Positions 26,566-36,517 are shown, numbered from the stretch's first letter. The stretch: 64,000 nt of DNA from Qipengyuania spongiae (GCF_026168555.1 NZ_CP092471.1:1808501-1872500); one strand, 5' to 3'. Numbers and translations: made by a program. The notes: a model not told the origin generated them from the sequence alone.

Positions 26566-27851
26566 CAGATGGCGGGCAGTTCGGTCTGCGGCGCGCGCTG
26601 CCCGGCGGCGAAATAAAACACCGTTCCGAGCCCGACCAGCCCGGCGAGCACCCATACGGCCTGCAAATCGACCTGCGTCGCGACGAACAGGCTGATCCCG
26701 ATGGCGAGCACGGCGCAGATCGCGTGGATCGGCCGGACCTGCCCTTCGCGATGTTCGAGAACGGGCAGCGCGGCCGCGCAGATGACATAGGTCACCAGCC
26801 GAATGAGCGTTCCCGCCACTGCCAGCACCGCGAACCCCTCCCACATGCCGAAGGCGATCGAGGCGCCGCCGGTGAAGAGGATGGCGTTGGACGGCGTGCC
26901 GAACCGCTGCGACACGCCGGCGAACCAGCGCGGCAGCATTCCGCGTTGCGCCATGCCGTAGATGATGCGCGGCTGCGTGGTCGATCCGTTGAAATTGTTC
27001 GCCGCGATCGAGAAGGCGGCGGCGACCACGATGGCCACGGCACCGATCTGCCCCATCGTCTCCAGCGCGGCGCCGGCCAGGGCGTTCTCCTCGTTCGCCA
27101 CGCCAGGCGAAATGGCGAGATAGGCCCAGATCACCGCCATGTAGAGCGCGGTTACGGCGGCGACCATGGTCACGATGGCGCGCGGAATATCGCGTTGCGG
27201 GCTGCGCATCTCGCCCGCCGGTTCGACCACCGCCTCGAATCCCATGAAAGCGTAAAACGTCAGCAACACCACCGTCTCCACGGCGGAGAATTCGGGGAGG
27301 GCAAAGCCGATCGCCGGATCGCCGGCGAACAACGCAGACACTACCAGCGCGACCAGCGGCACGACCTTGATCACGGTCATCACGCCCAGCGCCCCGACCG
27401 CGCGCCGCATTCCGACGAGATTGACGACGGTCACGATGGCGAGGATCGTTGCGATCGCTCCCGCCTCGATCACCGGATCCGCCAGCGCGGGCATCAATGC
27501 GGCCATGTAGGCCACCATGACGCTGGTGTTCGCCGCCGCGGTCACGATGGCGCTGGCATAGCGCGCCCAGCCCGCCTGAAAGCCGACGAAGCGCCCGAAG
27601 GCGGCCTCGCCATAGAGAACCGGCCCGCCGCTGTTCTCGAACCGGCGGGCGAGCCAGGCATAGCACAGGGCCAGCGGCATGAATCCGATCCCGCCCAGCA
27701 GCATCAGCCACGGCGCGAAGCTGCCGACGCTGGCGGCGAGCACGGCGGGTAGCGCAAAGATACCCGCGCCGATCATCCCGTTCACCGGAAACAGCGCGGT
27801 GCCCCAGAACCCCACAGTGCGCGGAGGCGCGTCGAAAATCTCGGCGGTCAT
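26565..27851 (-). CDS. APC superfamily amino acid permease
   Basis: A 428-residue protein with about 12 membrane segments. It begins with GFWGTALFPVNGMIGAGIFALP, the first-helix motif of amino acid-polyamine-organocation carriers (GxGIFxLP), and contains YAFMGFEAVVEPAGEM, the typical fold signature in TM6. ATG 27851 is the natural start. Substrate cannot be deduced. It is followed without gap by the HI0933-type oxidoreductase. Confidence 0.9.
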   Translation of the reverse strand: MTAEIFDAPPRTVGFWGTALFPVNGMIGAGIFALPAVLAASVGSFAPWLMLLGGIGFMPLALCYAWLARRFENSGGPVLYGEAAFGRFVGFQAGWARYASAIVTAAANTSVMVAYMAALMPALADPVIEAGAIATILAIVTVVNLVGMRRAVGALGVMTVIKVVPLVALVVSALFAGDPAIGFALPEFSAVETVVLLTFYAFMGFEAVVEPAGEMRSPQRDIPRAIVTMVAAVTALYMAVIWAYLAISPGVANEENALAGAALETMGQIGAVAIVVAAAFSIAANNFNGSTTQPRIIYGMAQRGMLPRWFAGVSQRFGTPSNAILFTGGASIAFGMWEGFAVLAVAGTLIRLVTYVICAAALPVLEHREGQVRPIHAICAVLAIGISLFVATQVDLQAVWVLAGLVGLGTVFYFAAGQRAPQTELPAI

Positions 27852-27995
27852 GGGCGAGCGGTGCCTTCAAAGCGGTCGCGGCGCAAGCGGGGAGCGTCCT
27901 GACCGTCGCGGTTTGCGGCCTTGCTAGGGGAGGCTTCGGAGCCCGCATGATGCGCAGCGCTTCCAATCCGGCGACCTCGCCCTATGTTGCGGGCG

Positions 27996-29978
27996 ATGTC
28001 GCGCACGAAAGCCGGTTCCCCCCACGATCCCCGAGGCAGCGCGCGTTTCAACGAGGAACGCGCCACCTACACCGTCGCTAGCGCCCAGCCCGATCTGGAG
28101 GCGGGCGTGGCGGCGATCCGCGAGACCGTGCGCACGCTGAAGCCGCGCCCCGGCGTCTACCGGATGCTCGATGCGCGGGGTGACGTGCTCTATGTCGGCA
28201 AGGCCCGCAGTCTCAAGGCGCGAGTGGCGAATTATACGCAGGTGAAGGGGCTGACCAACAGGCTCCAGCGCATGGTCAGCCAGTGCCGTGCGATGGAGAT
28301 CGTGGTCACCAACTCGGAAGCCGAGGCACTGCTACTCGAAGCGCAACTCATCAAGCGCTATCGCCCGCCGTTCAACGTGCTGCTGCGCGACGACAAAAGC
28401 TTTCCCTTCATCCTGCTGCGCGCCGATCACGACTTTCCGCGCATCCAGAAACATCGCGGCGCGCGCCGGGCGAAAGGCGAATATTACGGCCCCTTCGCCA
28501 GCGCCGGATCGGTCAACAAGACGTTGAACGCCTTGCAGAAGCTGTTCCTGCTGCGGTCCTGCACCGACAGCTTCTTCTCCAACCGAGACCGGCCCTGCCT
28601 GCTCTATCAAATCAAGCGCTGTTCGGCCCCCTGCGTCGGCCGGATCGACGAGGCGGGCTATGCCAGCCTGGTGGCCGAGGCGAAGGATTTCCTGTCGGGC
28701 AAATCCTCTGCGGTGCAGGCGAATATCGAGAAGCAGATGGCCACCGCCGCCGCGGACCTCGATTTCGAAACCGCCGCGATCCTGCGCGATCGGCTGCGCG
28801 CGGCGACTTTCATCCAGGGAAGCCAGGCGATCAACGCGCAAGGGGTGGGCGATGCCGATGTCTTCGCGCTCTCTTCGAAGGGCGGACAGATTGGGGTCCA
28901 GACCTTCTTCATCCGTGGCGGCCAGAACTGGGGCCACCGGGCCTTCTTTCCCAAGAACACCGCCGATCTCGCCGAACCCGAAGTGCTCGCCGACGTGTTG
29001 CTGCAATTCTACGAGGAGGTCCCGCCGCCGCGCACCATCCTGGTCGATCGCGAACTGCCGGAGCAGGACCTCATCGCGGAGGCCCTGTGCGAAAAGGCCG
29101 GTCACGCGGTCGCGATCTCGATCCCGCAGCGCGGCACGCGGCGCCGTCTGATGGAGCAGGCGAGCCGCAATGCCGTGGAAGCGCTCGAAAGGCGGCTGGC
29201 GGAAAGCGGCACCAAGGCAAAGATATACCGCGAGATGGCCGAATTCCTCGAGCTCGAAGAGCCGCCCCGCCGGATCGAGATCTATGACAACAGCCATATT
29301 CAGGGCGACAAGGCGCTCGGCGCGATGGTGGTGGCCGGGCCGGAGGGTTTCGAAAAAGGCCAGTATCGCAAGTTCAACATTCGCGAGGCGGCGACCAACG
29401 ACGATTTCGGTATGATGCGCGAAGTCATGAGTCGTCGCTTCCGCAAGCTCGCCGAAAGCGGTCGGGACGAGGAGGGGAACGCGGCTTCCCCGGGCAGCGG
29501 CAAGAAGGGGCACGAGGCGATCTGGCCCGATCTCCTGCTGATCGACGGCGGCAAGGGGCAGGTGTCGAGTGTCATGTCGGTTCTGGAGGATCTCGGCGTT
29601 GCTGACAGCGTCCCGGTGATCGGCATCGCCAAGGGACCGCATCACGGCCGCGAGGGGCGCGAGGTGTTCCACTTTCCCGATGGGCGCGAAAAGACGCTGC
29701 CGGTCAATTCGCCGCTGCTGTTCCATCTTCAGACCCTGCGGGACGAGGTGCACCGCTACGCGATCGGAGCGCACCGGGCGAAGCGCAGCCGTGCGATTAC
29801 TGCCAGTCCGCTCGACGAGATTCCGGGCATCGGACCTTCGCGCAAGCGCGCTCTGCTGCTGCATTTCGGTACGGCCGGAAAGGTGCGCGCGGCCGCGCTC
29901 GATGATCTGAAACGCGCGCCGGGCATCAGCGACAGCGTCGCACGGACCATCTACGATTTCTATCACGCCGGCGGCTGA
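27996..29978 (+). CDS. uvrC: UvrABC excinuclease subunit C
   Basis: A 660-residue protein: GIY-YIG nuclease domain (RPGVYRMLDARGDVLYVGKARSLKARV), the Cys-bearing linker (CSAPCVGRID), a UvrB-interacting UVR-like helix near residues 200-240, the RNase H-like second nuclease domain (RIEIYDNSHIQG, and DLLLIDGGKGQ) and the C-terminal helix-hairpin-helix pair (DEIPGIGPSRKRALLLHFG). It makes both incisions in nucleotide excision repair. An ATG at 27984 lies in the same frame and is an alternative start. An interior insert of about 30 residues (GRDEEGNAASPGSGKKG) precedes the second active site. Confidence 0.97.
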   Translation: MSRTKAGSPHDPRGSARFNEERATYTVASAQPDLEAGVAAIRETVRTLKPRPGVYRMLDARGDVLYVGKARSLKARVANYTQVKGLTNRLQRMVSQCRAMEIVVTNSEAEALLLEAQLIKRYRPPFNVLLRDDKSFPFILLRADHDFPRIQKHRGARRAKGEYYGPFASAGSVNKTLNALQKLFLLRSCTDSFFSNRDRPCLLYQIKRCSAPCVGRIDEAGYASLVAEAKDFLSGKSSAVQANIEKQMATAAADLDFETAAILRDRLRAATFIQGSQAINAQGVGDADVFALSSKGGQIGVQTFFIRGGQNWGHRAFFPKNTADLAEPEVLADVLLQFYEEVPPPRTILVDRELPEQDLIAEALCEKAGHAVAISIPQRGTRRRLMEQASRNAVEALERRLAESGTKAKIYREMAEFLELEEPPRRIEIYDNSHIQGDKALGAMVVAGPEGFEKGQYRKFNIREAATNDDFGMMREVMSRRFRKLAESGRDEEGNAASPGSGKKGHEAIWPDLLLIDGGKGQVSSVMSVLEDLGVADSVPVIGIAKGPHHGREGREVFHFPDGREKTLPVNSPLLFHLQTLRDEVHRYAIGAHRAKRSRAITASPLDEIPGIGPSRKRALLLHFGTAGKVRAAALDDLKRAPGISDSVARTIYDFYHAGG

Positions 29979-30105
29979 TCCGGTCGCTAGCACTCGCTTC
30001 ATCCGGAAAACGACACCACAAAGATCAATTTGCTGCATTGCAGCGGAACCGTCGAAGGTTCTCTGAATTGCTCATATCAGGCGAATTGAGAACGGAGTGA
30101 CGGAG

Positions 30106-32469
30106 ATGGGCGAGCAACGCGGCATAGTCACACGCTTCGCGCCGCGCGATCCGACAAACGTTGCCGAAGGTGCTGATTACCTGACCCTCCGCGACTACAA
30201 ACCGGCCAACGCATCGAAAGCCCGTATCGCGCTAGTCGGCACCTACGCGCCCCGCCAGTGCGGGATCGCCACCTTCTCGACCGATCTTCGTGAAAAAGTG
30301 CGCGAGTTCGAGCCGGACACCGAAGTCGATGTCTATGCGCTGGAAGACTCCAGCCATGACTTGGACTATCGCGATATCGCCACGACCATCGCCTGGGACG
30401 ACCCCGAGTCGTACCGCTTGGCTGCCGCCGCAATCGATGCGAGCGGTGTAGACGCGGTCTGGCTCCAGCATGAATACGGCATTTTCGGCGGCCTCGATGG
30501 CGAGATGGTGCTGGATTTCGTCGACCGGCTCGCGACGCCATTGATCGTGACGCTGCACACGGTTCTGGTCGATCCGAGCGTACGGCAGAAGGCGATCATC
30601 GAGCATCTTGCTCGGCGGGCGAGCAAGGTCATGGTCATGTCGCGCCACGCTCGCGACCTCCTGGCGGAGAAATACGGAGTCGCGCACGACCGGATCGCGC
30701 TGATCGAACACGGCGCGCCCGAGCGTCCGTTCGCCCGACAGGAAGAATTCAAGGAGCGCCTCGGCCTTTCCGGAAAGACCGTGCTCATGACGTTCGGCCT
30801 GCTCGGTCCCGGCAAGGGGCTGGAGCATGTGATCGAGGCGTTGCCAGCGATCGTGGGGGAACACCCCGAAGTCGTGTACCGGATCGTGGGCAAGACCCAT
30901 CCGAACCTGATTGCGCGGGATGGGGAGGCCTATCGCGAGAAGCTGCAACAGCTGGCGAACGATCTCGGCATGTCCCGCCACATCGAATGGGACGACCGAT
31001 TTCTAGAAACCGAAGAGCTGCTGGATCAGCTCGAAGGGTGCGACATTTACCTCACGCCCTATCCGAACATGCAGCAATCGACGTCGGGCACGCTCAGCTA
31101 TGCCGTCGCTCTGGGCAAGCCAGTGGTTTCCACGCCTTACATCCATGCACGCGAATTGCTCGCCGAGGATGTCGGGGCGCTTGTGGAGCCGAACGATCCG
31201 GCGGCCATCGCCGACGCGGTGAACGAACTGCTCGACGATCCGGACAGGCTCGGTGCGATGGGCAGGCGAGCCTACCGCCGGGGCCAGCGCACGGTATGGC
31301 CGCGCTTCGCCGCCGCCGCCGCGGCGCTGGTGCGCGAAGTAGTTCCCTCACGCGAGCCCACCCGGGCCGCGTTGCGCCGACCGAACCCTGCCGCGGTTTT
31401 CGCATTGAGCGACGGGACGGGTGTGCTTCAGCATTCGCTGGGTCCGGTGCCTGACCGGCGACATGGCTACTGTCTCGACGACAATGCGCGGGCGCTGATG
31501 CTGACGATGCGGATGGAACGCAGCGACCAGACCGATGCGGCGGCGCTGACCTATGCGAGCTTCATCCAGCATTCCTGGAACGAGGAGCGCGGAATATTCC
31601 GCAATTTCATGCGCTTCGACCGTAGCTGGTGCGAGGATGCCGGGTCCGACGATGCCAACGGGCGGGCGATCTGGGCACTCGGCGATTGTTACGCACGGGC
31701 GCAGGACCCGGCTTTACGGCAATGGGCGCGGCGGCTCTACGACACCGCTCTGCCGCATATGGAGGCGATCGACAGCCCGCGCGCGCTCGCCTTCATGGTG
31801 ATGGGTGCGCTGGGCGTTCTGGAACAGGACCCGGAGCATGGCGCGTCCCGCGACCTGATCCGCCGATCCTGCGACATGTTCTGTCGCCTGGTCGAGGAAA
31901 GTCGGCGGCCTGACCGCACCTGGTTCGAGATGATGCTTGCCTACGACAATCCGCGCCTTTCCGAAGCGCTCATCGCAGCCGGCATGGCCCTCGACCGGTT
32001 CCGCTGGGTCGAGATCGGGCTCGACACGCTCGAATGGCTGGCCGAACACCAATACGCGGCAGAAGGCCATTTCCGCCCCGTCGGTTCGGACAGCCTTGGC
32101 CGGTCGGACCTGCCGCCTCTGCCGTTCGATCAGCAGCCGCTCGAGGCTCTGGCGGCGATCGAGGCGAGTTCGGCCGCATGGCGCGCCTCGGGCGACGATC
32201 TGTGGTTCGACCGCGCGCGTCGCGCCTATGACTGGTTCTTCGGGGCCAACGATCGGGGAGTCGCTCTGGCCGATCCCGCCACGGGGCGGTGCCGCGACGG
32301 CCTCACTCCGCAAGGTGCGAACGAAAACTGTGGAGCGGAATCGATACTGGCCTTTCATTTGAGCTACCATTCCATGCTAGCCCTCTCGCGCCATGCCGCA
32401 GACGAGACGGGAGACACGGCGCTTGCAGAAACAGTCAAAGGCTTCGCCCCCGGCCTTGCACATACATGA
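30106..32469 (+). CDS. GT4 glycosyltransferase fused to an (alpha/alpha)-barrel-like domain
   Basis: A 787-residue cytoplasmic protein. Residues about 35-415 are a GT-B, family GT4 glycosyltransferase: GTYAPRQCGIATFS, WLQHEYGIFGG, HTVLVDP, GLLGPGKGLEHVIEALP and LTPYPNMQQSTSGTLSYAVALGKPVVST (the nucleotide-sugar-binding E/T region). Residues about 430-780 are helical with GYCLDDNARALM, FIQHSWNE and WFEMMLAYDN motifs, resembling an (alpha/alpha)6 fold. ATG 30106 has GGAG nine bases upstream; a GTG at 30097 is in frame. It overlaps the GH130 gene by 77 bases. Probable role in mannoside synthesis or turnover, inferred from the partner. Confidence 0.85.
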   Translation: MGEQRGIVTRFAPRDPTNVAEGADYLTLRDYKPANASKARIALVGTYAPRQCGIATFSTDLREKVREFEPDTEVDVYALEDSSHDLDYRDIATTIAWDDPESYRLAAAAIDASGVDAVWLQHEYGIFGGLDGEMVLDFVDRLATPLIVTLHTVLVDPSVRQKAIIEHLARRASKVMVMSRHARDLLAEKYGVAHDRIALIEHGAPERPFARQEEFKERLGLSGKTVLMTFGLLGPGKGLEHVIEALPAIVGEHPEVVYRIVGKTHPNLIARDGEAYREKLQQLANDLGMSRHIEWDDRFLETEELLDQLEGCDIYLTPYPNMQQSTSGTLSYAVALGKPVVSTPYIHARELLAEDVGALVEPNDPAAIADAVNELLDDPDRLGAMGRRAYRRGQRTVWPRFAAAAAALVREVVPSREPTRAALRRPNPAAVFALSDGTGVLQHSLGPVPDRRHGYCLDDNARALMLTMRMERSDQTDAAALTYASFIQHSWNEERGIFRNFMRFDRSWCEDAGSDDANGRAIWALGDCYARAQDPALRQWARRLYDTALPHMEAIDSPRALAFMVMGALGVLEQDPEHGASRDLIRRSCDMFCRLVEESRRPDRTWFEMMLAYDNPRLSEALIAAGMALDRFRWVEIGLDTLEWLAEHQYAAEGHFRPVGSDSLGRSDLPPLPFDQQPLEALAAIEASSAAWRASGDDLWFDRARRAYDWFFGANDRGVALADPATGRCRDGLTPQGANENCGAESILAFHLSYHSMLALSRHAADETGDTALAETVKGFAPGLAHT

Positions 32470-33733
32470 CACGCGGCTGCATGCCGATCCGGGGCGGGTC
32501 GTGCTTCGCCCGTTCCACCTCGGCTGGCAGGCCAAGAATGCTCCAGCAGGCCGCGCTCAGCGGCTGGTCGAGGATATCCTCGCTCTGAGCGATGCGGAGG
32601 CTGACGCCGAATACGAGCGGGTCCACCGCGACTTCGCAGAGCGTCACTGGCAGACCGAGGAACTGTTCGAGCAGCGGTTCCGCGAGGTTCACGAGAATCT
32701 GGACTTCGACGCTGCGCCGCTCTCGCCCACGCGGCGGCGGCTGATCGGCGCCTTCTTCTGCCACGAATACACTTATGCGGCGGCGGCGCTGATGAATCCG
32801 TCCATCGTGCCGCATCCCGACCAGAGCGGGATCAGCGAGGACGCCTGCCGCTTCGTGATGAGCCTGCGCGCGGTGGGCGAGGGGCACATAAGCTCGATCG
32901 CCTTTCGGGAGGGTATCGCCAAGGAAGACGGCAGCTTCGACCTCTGGCCGCAAGCCTCCTTCGCCACCGCGATGGAACTCGACGATCTGTCGCTTACTGA
33001 CAGCGACGCTTCGGTCTGGGTCCATCGCCAGCCCGAAAGCAGCCTGTCGGATAGCGTCATCTTCCCGATCACCGAACAGCAAAGCGGCGGGCTGGAGGAT
33101 CTCCGCCTCACCCGTTTCGATCATGGTGGCGGCGATTACGAGTGGATCGGCACCTACACCGCCTATTCCGGCTCCTCGATCCGCTCCGAACTGCTGCGGA
33201 CCCGCGATTTCCGCGCGATCGAGCTTGCCCCGATCGTCGGGCGGGCGGGGCGCAACAAGGGCATGGCGCTGTTTCCCGAAAAGATCGGCGGCCAATACGC
33301 CATGCTCGGGCGGCAGGACGGCAAGAACCTTTATCTGCTGAAATCCGACGATCTCGAAAACTGGGACGGGGAGGGCGAGCTACTGATGGAGCCGCGTTTC
33401 CCGTGGGAATTCATTCAGATCGGCAATTGCGGCAGCCCGATCCGCACCGAGCACGGCTGGATCGTGTTCACCCACGGTGTCGGCGCGATGCGCAAATACG
33501 CGCTCGGCTGCGCGCTGCTCGATCTCGACGATCCGTCGAAGGTCATCGGTCGCACGCGCGAGCCGGTGCTGACTGCGGTCGATGACGACAGGGAAGGTTA
33601 TGTGCCCAATGTCGTCTATACATGCGGCGCGCTGCGGACCGGGCGCAAGCTGCTGATCCCCTATGGCATCTCCGACAGCGCGGTGGGTTTTGCGACGATT
33701 GACATCGACGATCTGGTCGCGCTGATGGTCTGA
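32393..33733 (+). CDS. GH130 family glycoside phosphorylase/hydrolase
   Basis: A 446-residue protein. Family-type motifs are GLEDLRLTRF, GRNKGMALFPEKIGGQYAMLGRQ and IGNCGSPIRTEHGWIVFTHGVG, covering the five-bladed propeller core of GH130 enzymes, which phosphorolyse or hydrolyse beta-mannosides. The N-terminal helical extension (VEDILALSDAEADAEYERV to EVHENLDF) is typical of one GH130 subgroup. Its start lies inside the GT4 gene. Together they suggest a pathway that makes and recycles a mannose-containing oligosaccharide. Confidence 0.88.
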   Translation: MPQTRRETRRLQKQSKASPPALHIHDTRLHADPGRVVLRPFHLGWQAKNAPAGRAQRLVEDILALSDAEADAEYERVHRDFAERHWQTEELFEQRFREVHENLDFDAAPLSPTRRRLIGAFFCHEYTYAAAALMNPSIVPHPDQSGISEDACRFVMSLRAVGEGHISSIAFREGIAKEDGSFDLWPQASFATAMELDDLSLTDSDASVWVHRQPESSLSDSVIFPITEQQSGGLEDLRLTRFDHGGGDYEWIGTYTAYSGSSIRSELLRTRDFRAIELAPIVGRAGRNKGMALFPEKIGGQYAMLGRQDGKNLYLLKSDDLENWDGEGELLMEPRFPWEFIQIGNCGSPIRTEHGWIVFTHGVGAMRKYALGCALLDLDDPSKVIGRTREPVLTAVDDDREGYVPNVVYTCGALRTGRKLLIPYGISDSAVGFATIDIDDLVALMV

Positions 33734-33782
33734 GACGGAACGCGCTTTACCCGGGCCACTTTCAGGTCCAAGGGCGGCGCGA

Positions 33783-35111
33783 ATGATTGCGCTGCGCGAT
33801 CCGATCCGTCTGATTCCGGTCCTGTTTCTGGGGCTGATCCTCATCGGTACGGGGTTGCTGAGCCTGCCTTTCGCCACGGCCGACGGGGGGCGTGCTCCGT
33901 TCATCGCCGCCTTATTCACCGCGACATCCGCCGTGGCTGTGACCGGGCTGATCGTGGTCGATACGCCGGTCTACTGGTCGCAGTTCGGGCAATGGATCAT
34001 CCTCGCTTTGTTCCAGATCGGCGGCTTCGGCATCATGACCGCGGCGACGCTGTTCGGCCTGATGGCGGGCCGTGGTTTCGGGCTGAAAGACCGGATGGCG
34101 ACTCAAGTCGAGCGCAGCCGATTGGAGACGGGCGATGCGCGGTCGGTCCTGCGGCTGGTGCTCTTCATCACGGTAATCGTCGAAGCGGTGGCCATGGCCA
34201 TGCTGACCGCGCGCTTCGCCTTTGCCTACGACATGAGCCTGCCGAGCGCGGCGTGGCACGGTTTGTTCCATTCCGTCAGCGCCTTCAACAATGCGGGATT
34301 TTCCAGCTTCTCGGACAGCGTGATGAGCTATCAGGACGATGCGCTGATCCTCGGCCCGATCATGGCGTCGGTGGTCATCGCGGCGCTGGGCTTTCCGGTC
34401 ATGCAGGACATCTGGCGCCACGGCTTGGCCTGGCGGCATTGGTCGCTGCACACGAAGATGACCGTCGCGGGCACGGCCGCGTTGCTGGCGTTCGGTTTCG
34501 TGGCGACTCTGGCGATGGAATGGAGCAATCCCGGCACGCTCGGCCCGATGGGGATCGGGTCCAAGCTGCTCAACTCTGCCTTCCATTCGGTGATGCCGCG
34601 CACGGCTGGCTTCAACAGCCTCGATCTCGGCGCCTTCCATGACGAGACGATCATGACCAATTTCTTCCTGATGCTGGTCGGTGGAGGAAGCGCCGGCACG
34701 GCCGGGGGCATCAAGGTGACGACGTTCCTGGTCCTCTTCGCCATCGTACTGTCGGAAGTGCTGGGGCGCCGCGATGCGGGCCTGTTCCAGCGGCGCTTCG
34801 GCCGCGCTATCGAGCGGCAGGCGCTGTCGGTCACCGTTATGGCCGTGGCGCTGATTTTCGCCGCGACGACCTACATCGCCTCGATCTCGCCCCTGCCGCT
34901 CGACGATATCCTGTTCGAATGCATATCGGCCTTTGCGACGGTCGGACTGTCGACCGGGATCACCGCCGACCTGCCGCCGACCGCGCTGCTGGTGCTGTGC
35001 GTGCTGATGTTCGTCGGACGGGTGGGAACCATCACGGTCGCCACCGCGCTCGCCTTGGGGAAGCGCGAACGCCCCTATCGCTATCCTGAGGAGAATTTGA
35101 TTGTCGGCTAG
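33783..35111 (+). CDS. ktrB: Potassium uptake transporter subunit KtrB (TrkH family)
   Basis: A 442-residue integral membrane protein with the four pore-loop filter segments: TSAVAVTGLIVVD, SAFNNAGFSSFSD, MPRTAGFNSLDLG and SAFATVGLSTGITAD. It forms the ion-conducting dimer of Ktr-type K+ uptake and is gated by KtrA, encoded immediately downstream with an 11-base overlap. Length suits KtrB rather than larger TrkH proteins. Confidence 0.93.
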   Translation: MIALRDPIRLIPVLFLGLILIGTGLLSLPFATADGGRAPFIAALFTATSAVAVTGLIVVDTPVYWSQFGQWIILALFQIGGFGIMTAATLFGLMAGRGFGLKDRMATQVERSRLETGDARSVLRLVLFITVIVEAVAMAMLTARFAFAYDMSLPSAAWHGLFHSVSAFNNAGFSSFSDSVMSYQDDALILGPIMASVVIAALGFPVMQDIWRHGLAWRHWSLHTKMTVAGTAALLAFGFVATLAMEWSNPGTLGPMGIGSKLLNSAFHSVMPRTAGFNSLDLGAFHDETIMTNFFLMLVGGGSAGTAGGIKVTTFLVLFAIVLSEVLGRRDAGLFQRRFGRAIERQALSVTVMAVALIFAATTYIASISPLPLDDILFECISAFATVGLSTGITADLPPTALLVLCVLMFVGRVGTITVATALALGKRERPYRYPEENLIVG

Positions 35112-35760
35112 AAAACGCAGGCCCGTCCTCGTCATCGGCCTCGGCCGCTTCGGCGGAGCCGTGGCCGAAACGCTGGAGCGGATGGGGCACGAGGTGCTGG
35201 GCGCGGACTGCGACAGCCAGCTGGTGAGCGAATTCGCCGGGACACTGACCACGACGGTCGAAGCGGACTGCACCGACACGAAAGTGCTCGAACAGCTGGG
35301 CGTCGCCGATTTCGAGGCTGCGGTGGTCGCGATCGGCACCGACATCGAGGCGAGCGTGCTGGCGGTCCTCGCGCTGTCGGATCTGGGCATGACAAACATC
35401 TGGGCCAAGGCGACTAACGACAAGCATGCCCGCATCCTCGAGCGGACCGGCGCGGCGCATGTCGTCTTTCCCGAACAGCGCATGGGCGAGAGGGTGGCTC
35501 ACCTCCTTAACGAACGGCTGCTCGATTTCATCTCCTTCGACGGCGAATTCGCCATCGCGCGGCTGAAGGCGCCCGAGCCCGTCGTCGGCGTGCCGCTGGT
35601 GACGAGCGGCTGCCGCAAGAAGTTCGACGTGACGGTGGTCGGCGTGAAACGGGCGGGCGAGAATTTCATCCACGCCGTGCCCGACACGATCATTTTTCCC
35701 GATGACGAACTGGTCGTGTCGGGCAGAATATCGGATATTGAACGCTTTTCCGCCATCTGA
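35101..35760 (+). CDS. ktrA: KtrA/TrkA-type RCK regulatory subunit
   Basis: A 219-residue cytosolic protein: an N-terminal NAD/ATP-binding RCK domain (VIGLGRFGGAVAETLERMG, D of ADCDSQ) and a C-terminal RCK-C domain (residues about 140-215) that ends with DDELVVSGRISDIERF. The start is a TTG overlapping the end of ktrB, with GAGGAG upstream. It controls the KtrB pore by nucleotide binding. The gene's stop is inside a large hairpin. Confidence 0.93.
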   Translation: MSARKRRPVLVIGLGRFGGAVAETLERMGHEVLGADCDSQLVSEFAGTLTTTVEADCTDTKVLEQLGVADFEAAVVAIGTDIEASVLAVLALSDLGMTNIWAKATNDKHARILERTGAAHVVFPEQRMGERVAHLLNERLLDFISFDGEFAIARLKAPEPVVGVPLVTSGCRKKFDVTVVGVKRAGENFIHAVPDTIIFPDDELVVSGRISDIERFSAI

Positions 35761-35777
35761 GGCTTGGAAAAGCGTTC
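35740..35777 (+). terminator. Hairpin spanning the ktrA stop codon
   Basis: GAACGCTTTTCC (35740-35751) and GGAAAAGCGTTC (35766-35777) are perfect reverse complements around a 14-base loop that includes the stop codon. It lies between the convergent ktrA and EcsC-type genes and may act as a bidirectional terminator or mRNA end stabiliser. A classical T-run does not follow on the plus strand. Confidence 0.55.
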
Positions 35778-35779
35778 AA

Positions 35780-36517
35780 CTAAACGTCGATCACACCCTC
35801 TTCCCGGCGCAACCGGCGCGCCTGGAAAGCGAACCGCGCGGCCTTACCAACATCGTTCTGGAACGATGAATTGACGATCCCGCCGACCACGGACCCGACA
35901 ATCGGAACGATCATTCCGGCGCGGCTGCGGAAACTGGCGAAAGCGATGGCGCGACTGATGCGCTCGACCGCCTGATCGACGACCGGCGTGGTGTGTTCGT
36001 GATCGGCGCGGACGAGTTCTCCCTCGCTGCCGATGCCGGCTTCCAGATCGGCGATACGCTGGGTGCGGAGATCGACATCGTCGAGCGCGGCGAGTTCAAG
36101 GATCTGGAGGCGGAAGAGCTTTTCCGCCGGCCCTTCGCCCTCGAAGCCGTAGGCGCGGCCGGTGTCGCGGATCGTGCGCAGCGCGATGGCGATGGTGGCG
36201 GGAATGTCCGCGCTCATCGAGATCGCTCCGCCCAGTCCGGCTGCCGCGCCGGTCGAAGCGCTGATGCCGCGCGCGGCGCGAGCGACCTTCTCAGCCGCGC
36301 GATGCGCCGCCTGCAGGTCCTCGGGATCGTGATCGAAGCGAATTAGTTGCGGCGCCCCCACAGCGCGGTCGAGACCCTTGAGAACCATTTCTACCAGCGA
36401 TTTCGGCATCACGTCGGCCAGAGCTTTTCCGAAGGGATGGGTCAGCCGTTTGACCCCCCGACCGAGACGGGAAGGCTTGCTGTCGCGGAACTTCCGCTGC
36501 TCGCGTTTTATGTCCAT
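35780..36517 (-). CDS. EcsC family protein
   Basis: A 245-residue protein with the EcsC-domain features: ADVMPKSLVEMVLKGLDRAVGAP, the Gly-rich hydrophobic helix (STGAAAGLGGAISMSADIPATIAIALRTI) and SRAGMIVPIVGSVVGGIVNSSF near the C-terminus. These proteins are membrane-associated; function is not established. It converges on ktrA. Start ATG 36517. Confidence 0.87.
   Translation of the reverse strand: MDIKREQRKFRDSKPSRLGRGVKRLTHPFGKALADVMPKSLVEMVLKGLDRAVGAPQLIRFDHDPEDLQAAHRAAEKVARAARGISASTGAAAGLGGAISMSADIPATIAIALRTIRDTGRAYGFEGEGPAEKLFRLQILELAALDDVDLRTQRIADLEAGIGSEGELVRADHEHTTPVVDQAVERISRAIAFASFRSRAGMIVPIVGSVVGGIVNSSFQNDVGKAARFAFQARRLRREEGVIDV

Noticed and set aside
25393..27966. An 857-codon minus-strand frame read as a single protein
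   Set aside because: Only the C-terminal 390 residues (from ATG 26565) form a recognisable flavoprotein; the rest is a repetitive Arg/Gly-rich reading out of phase with the real APC permease on the same strand.
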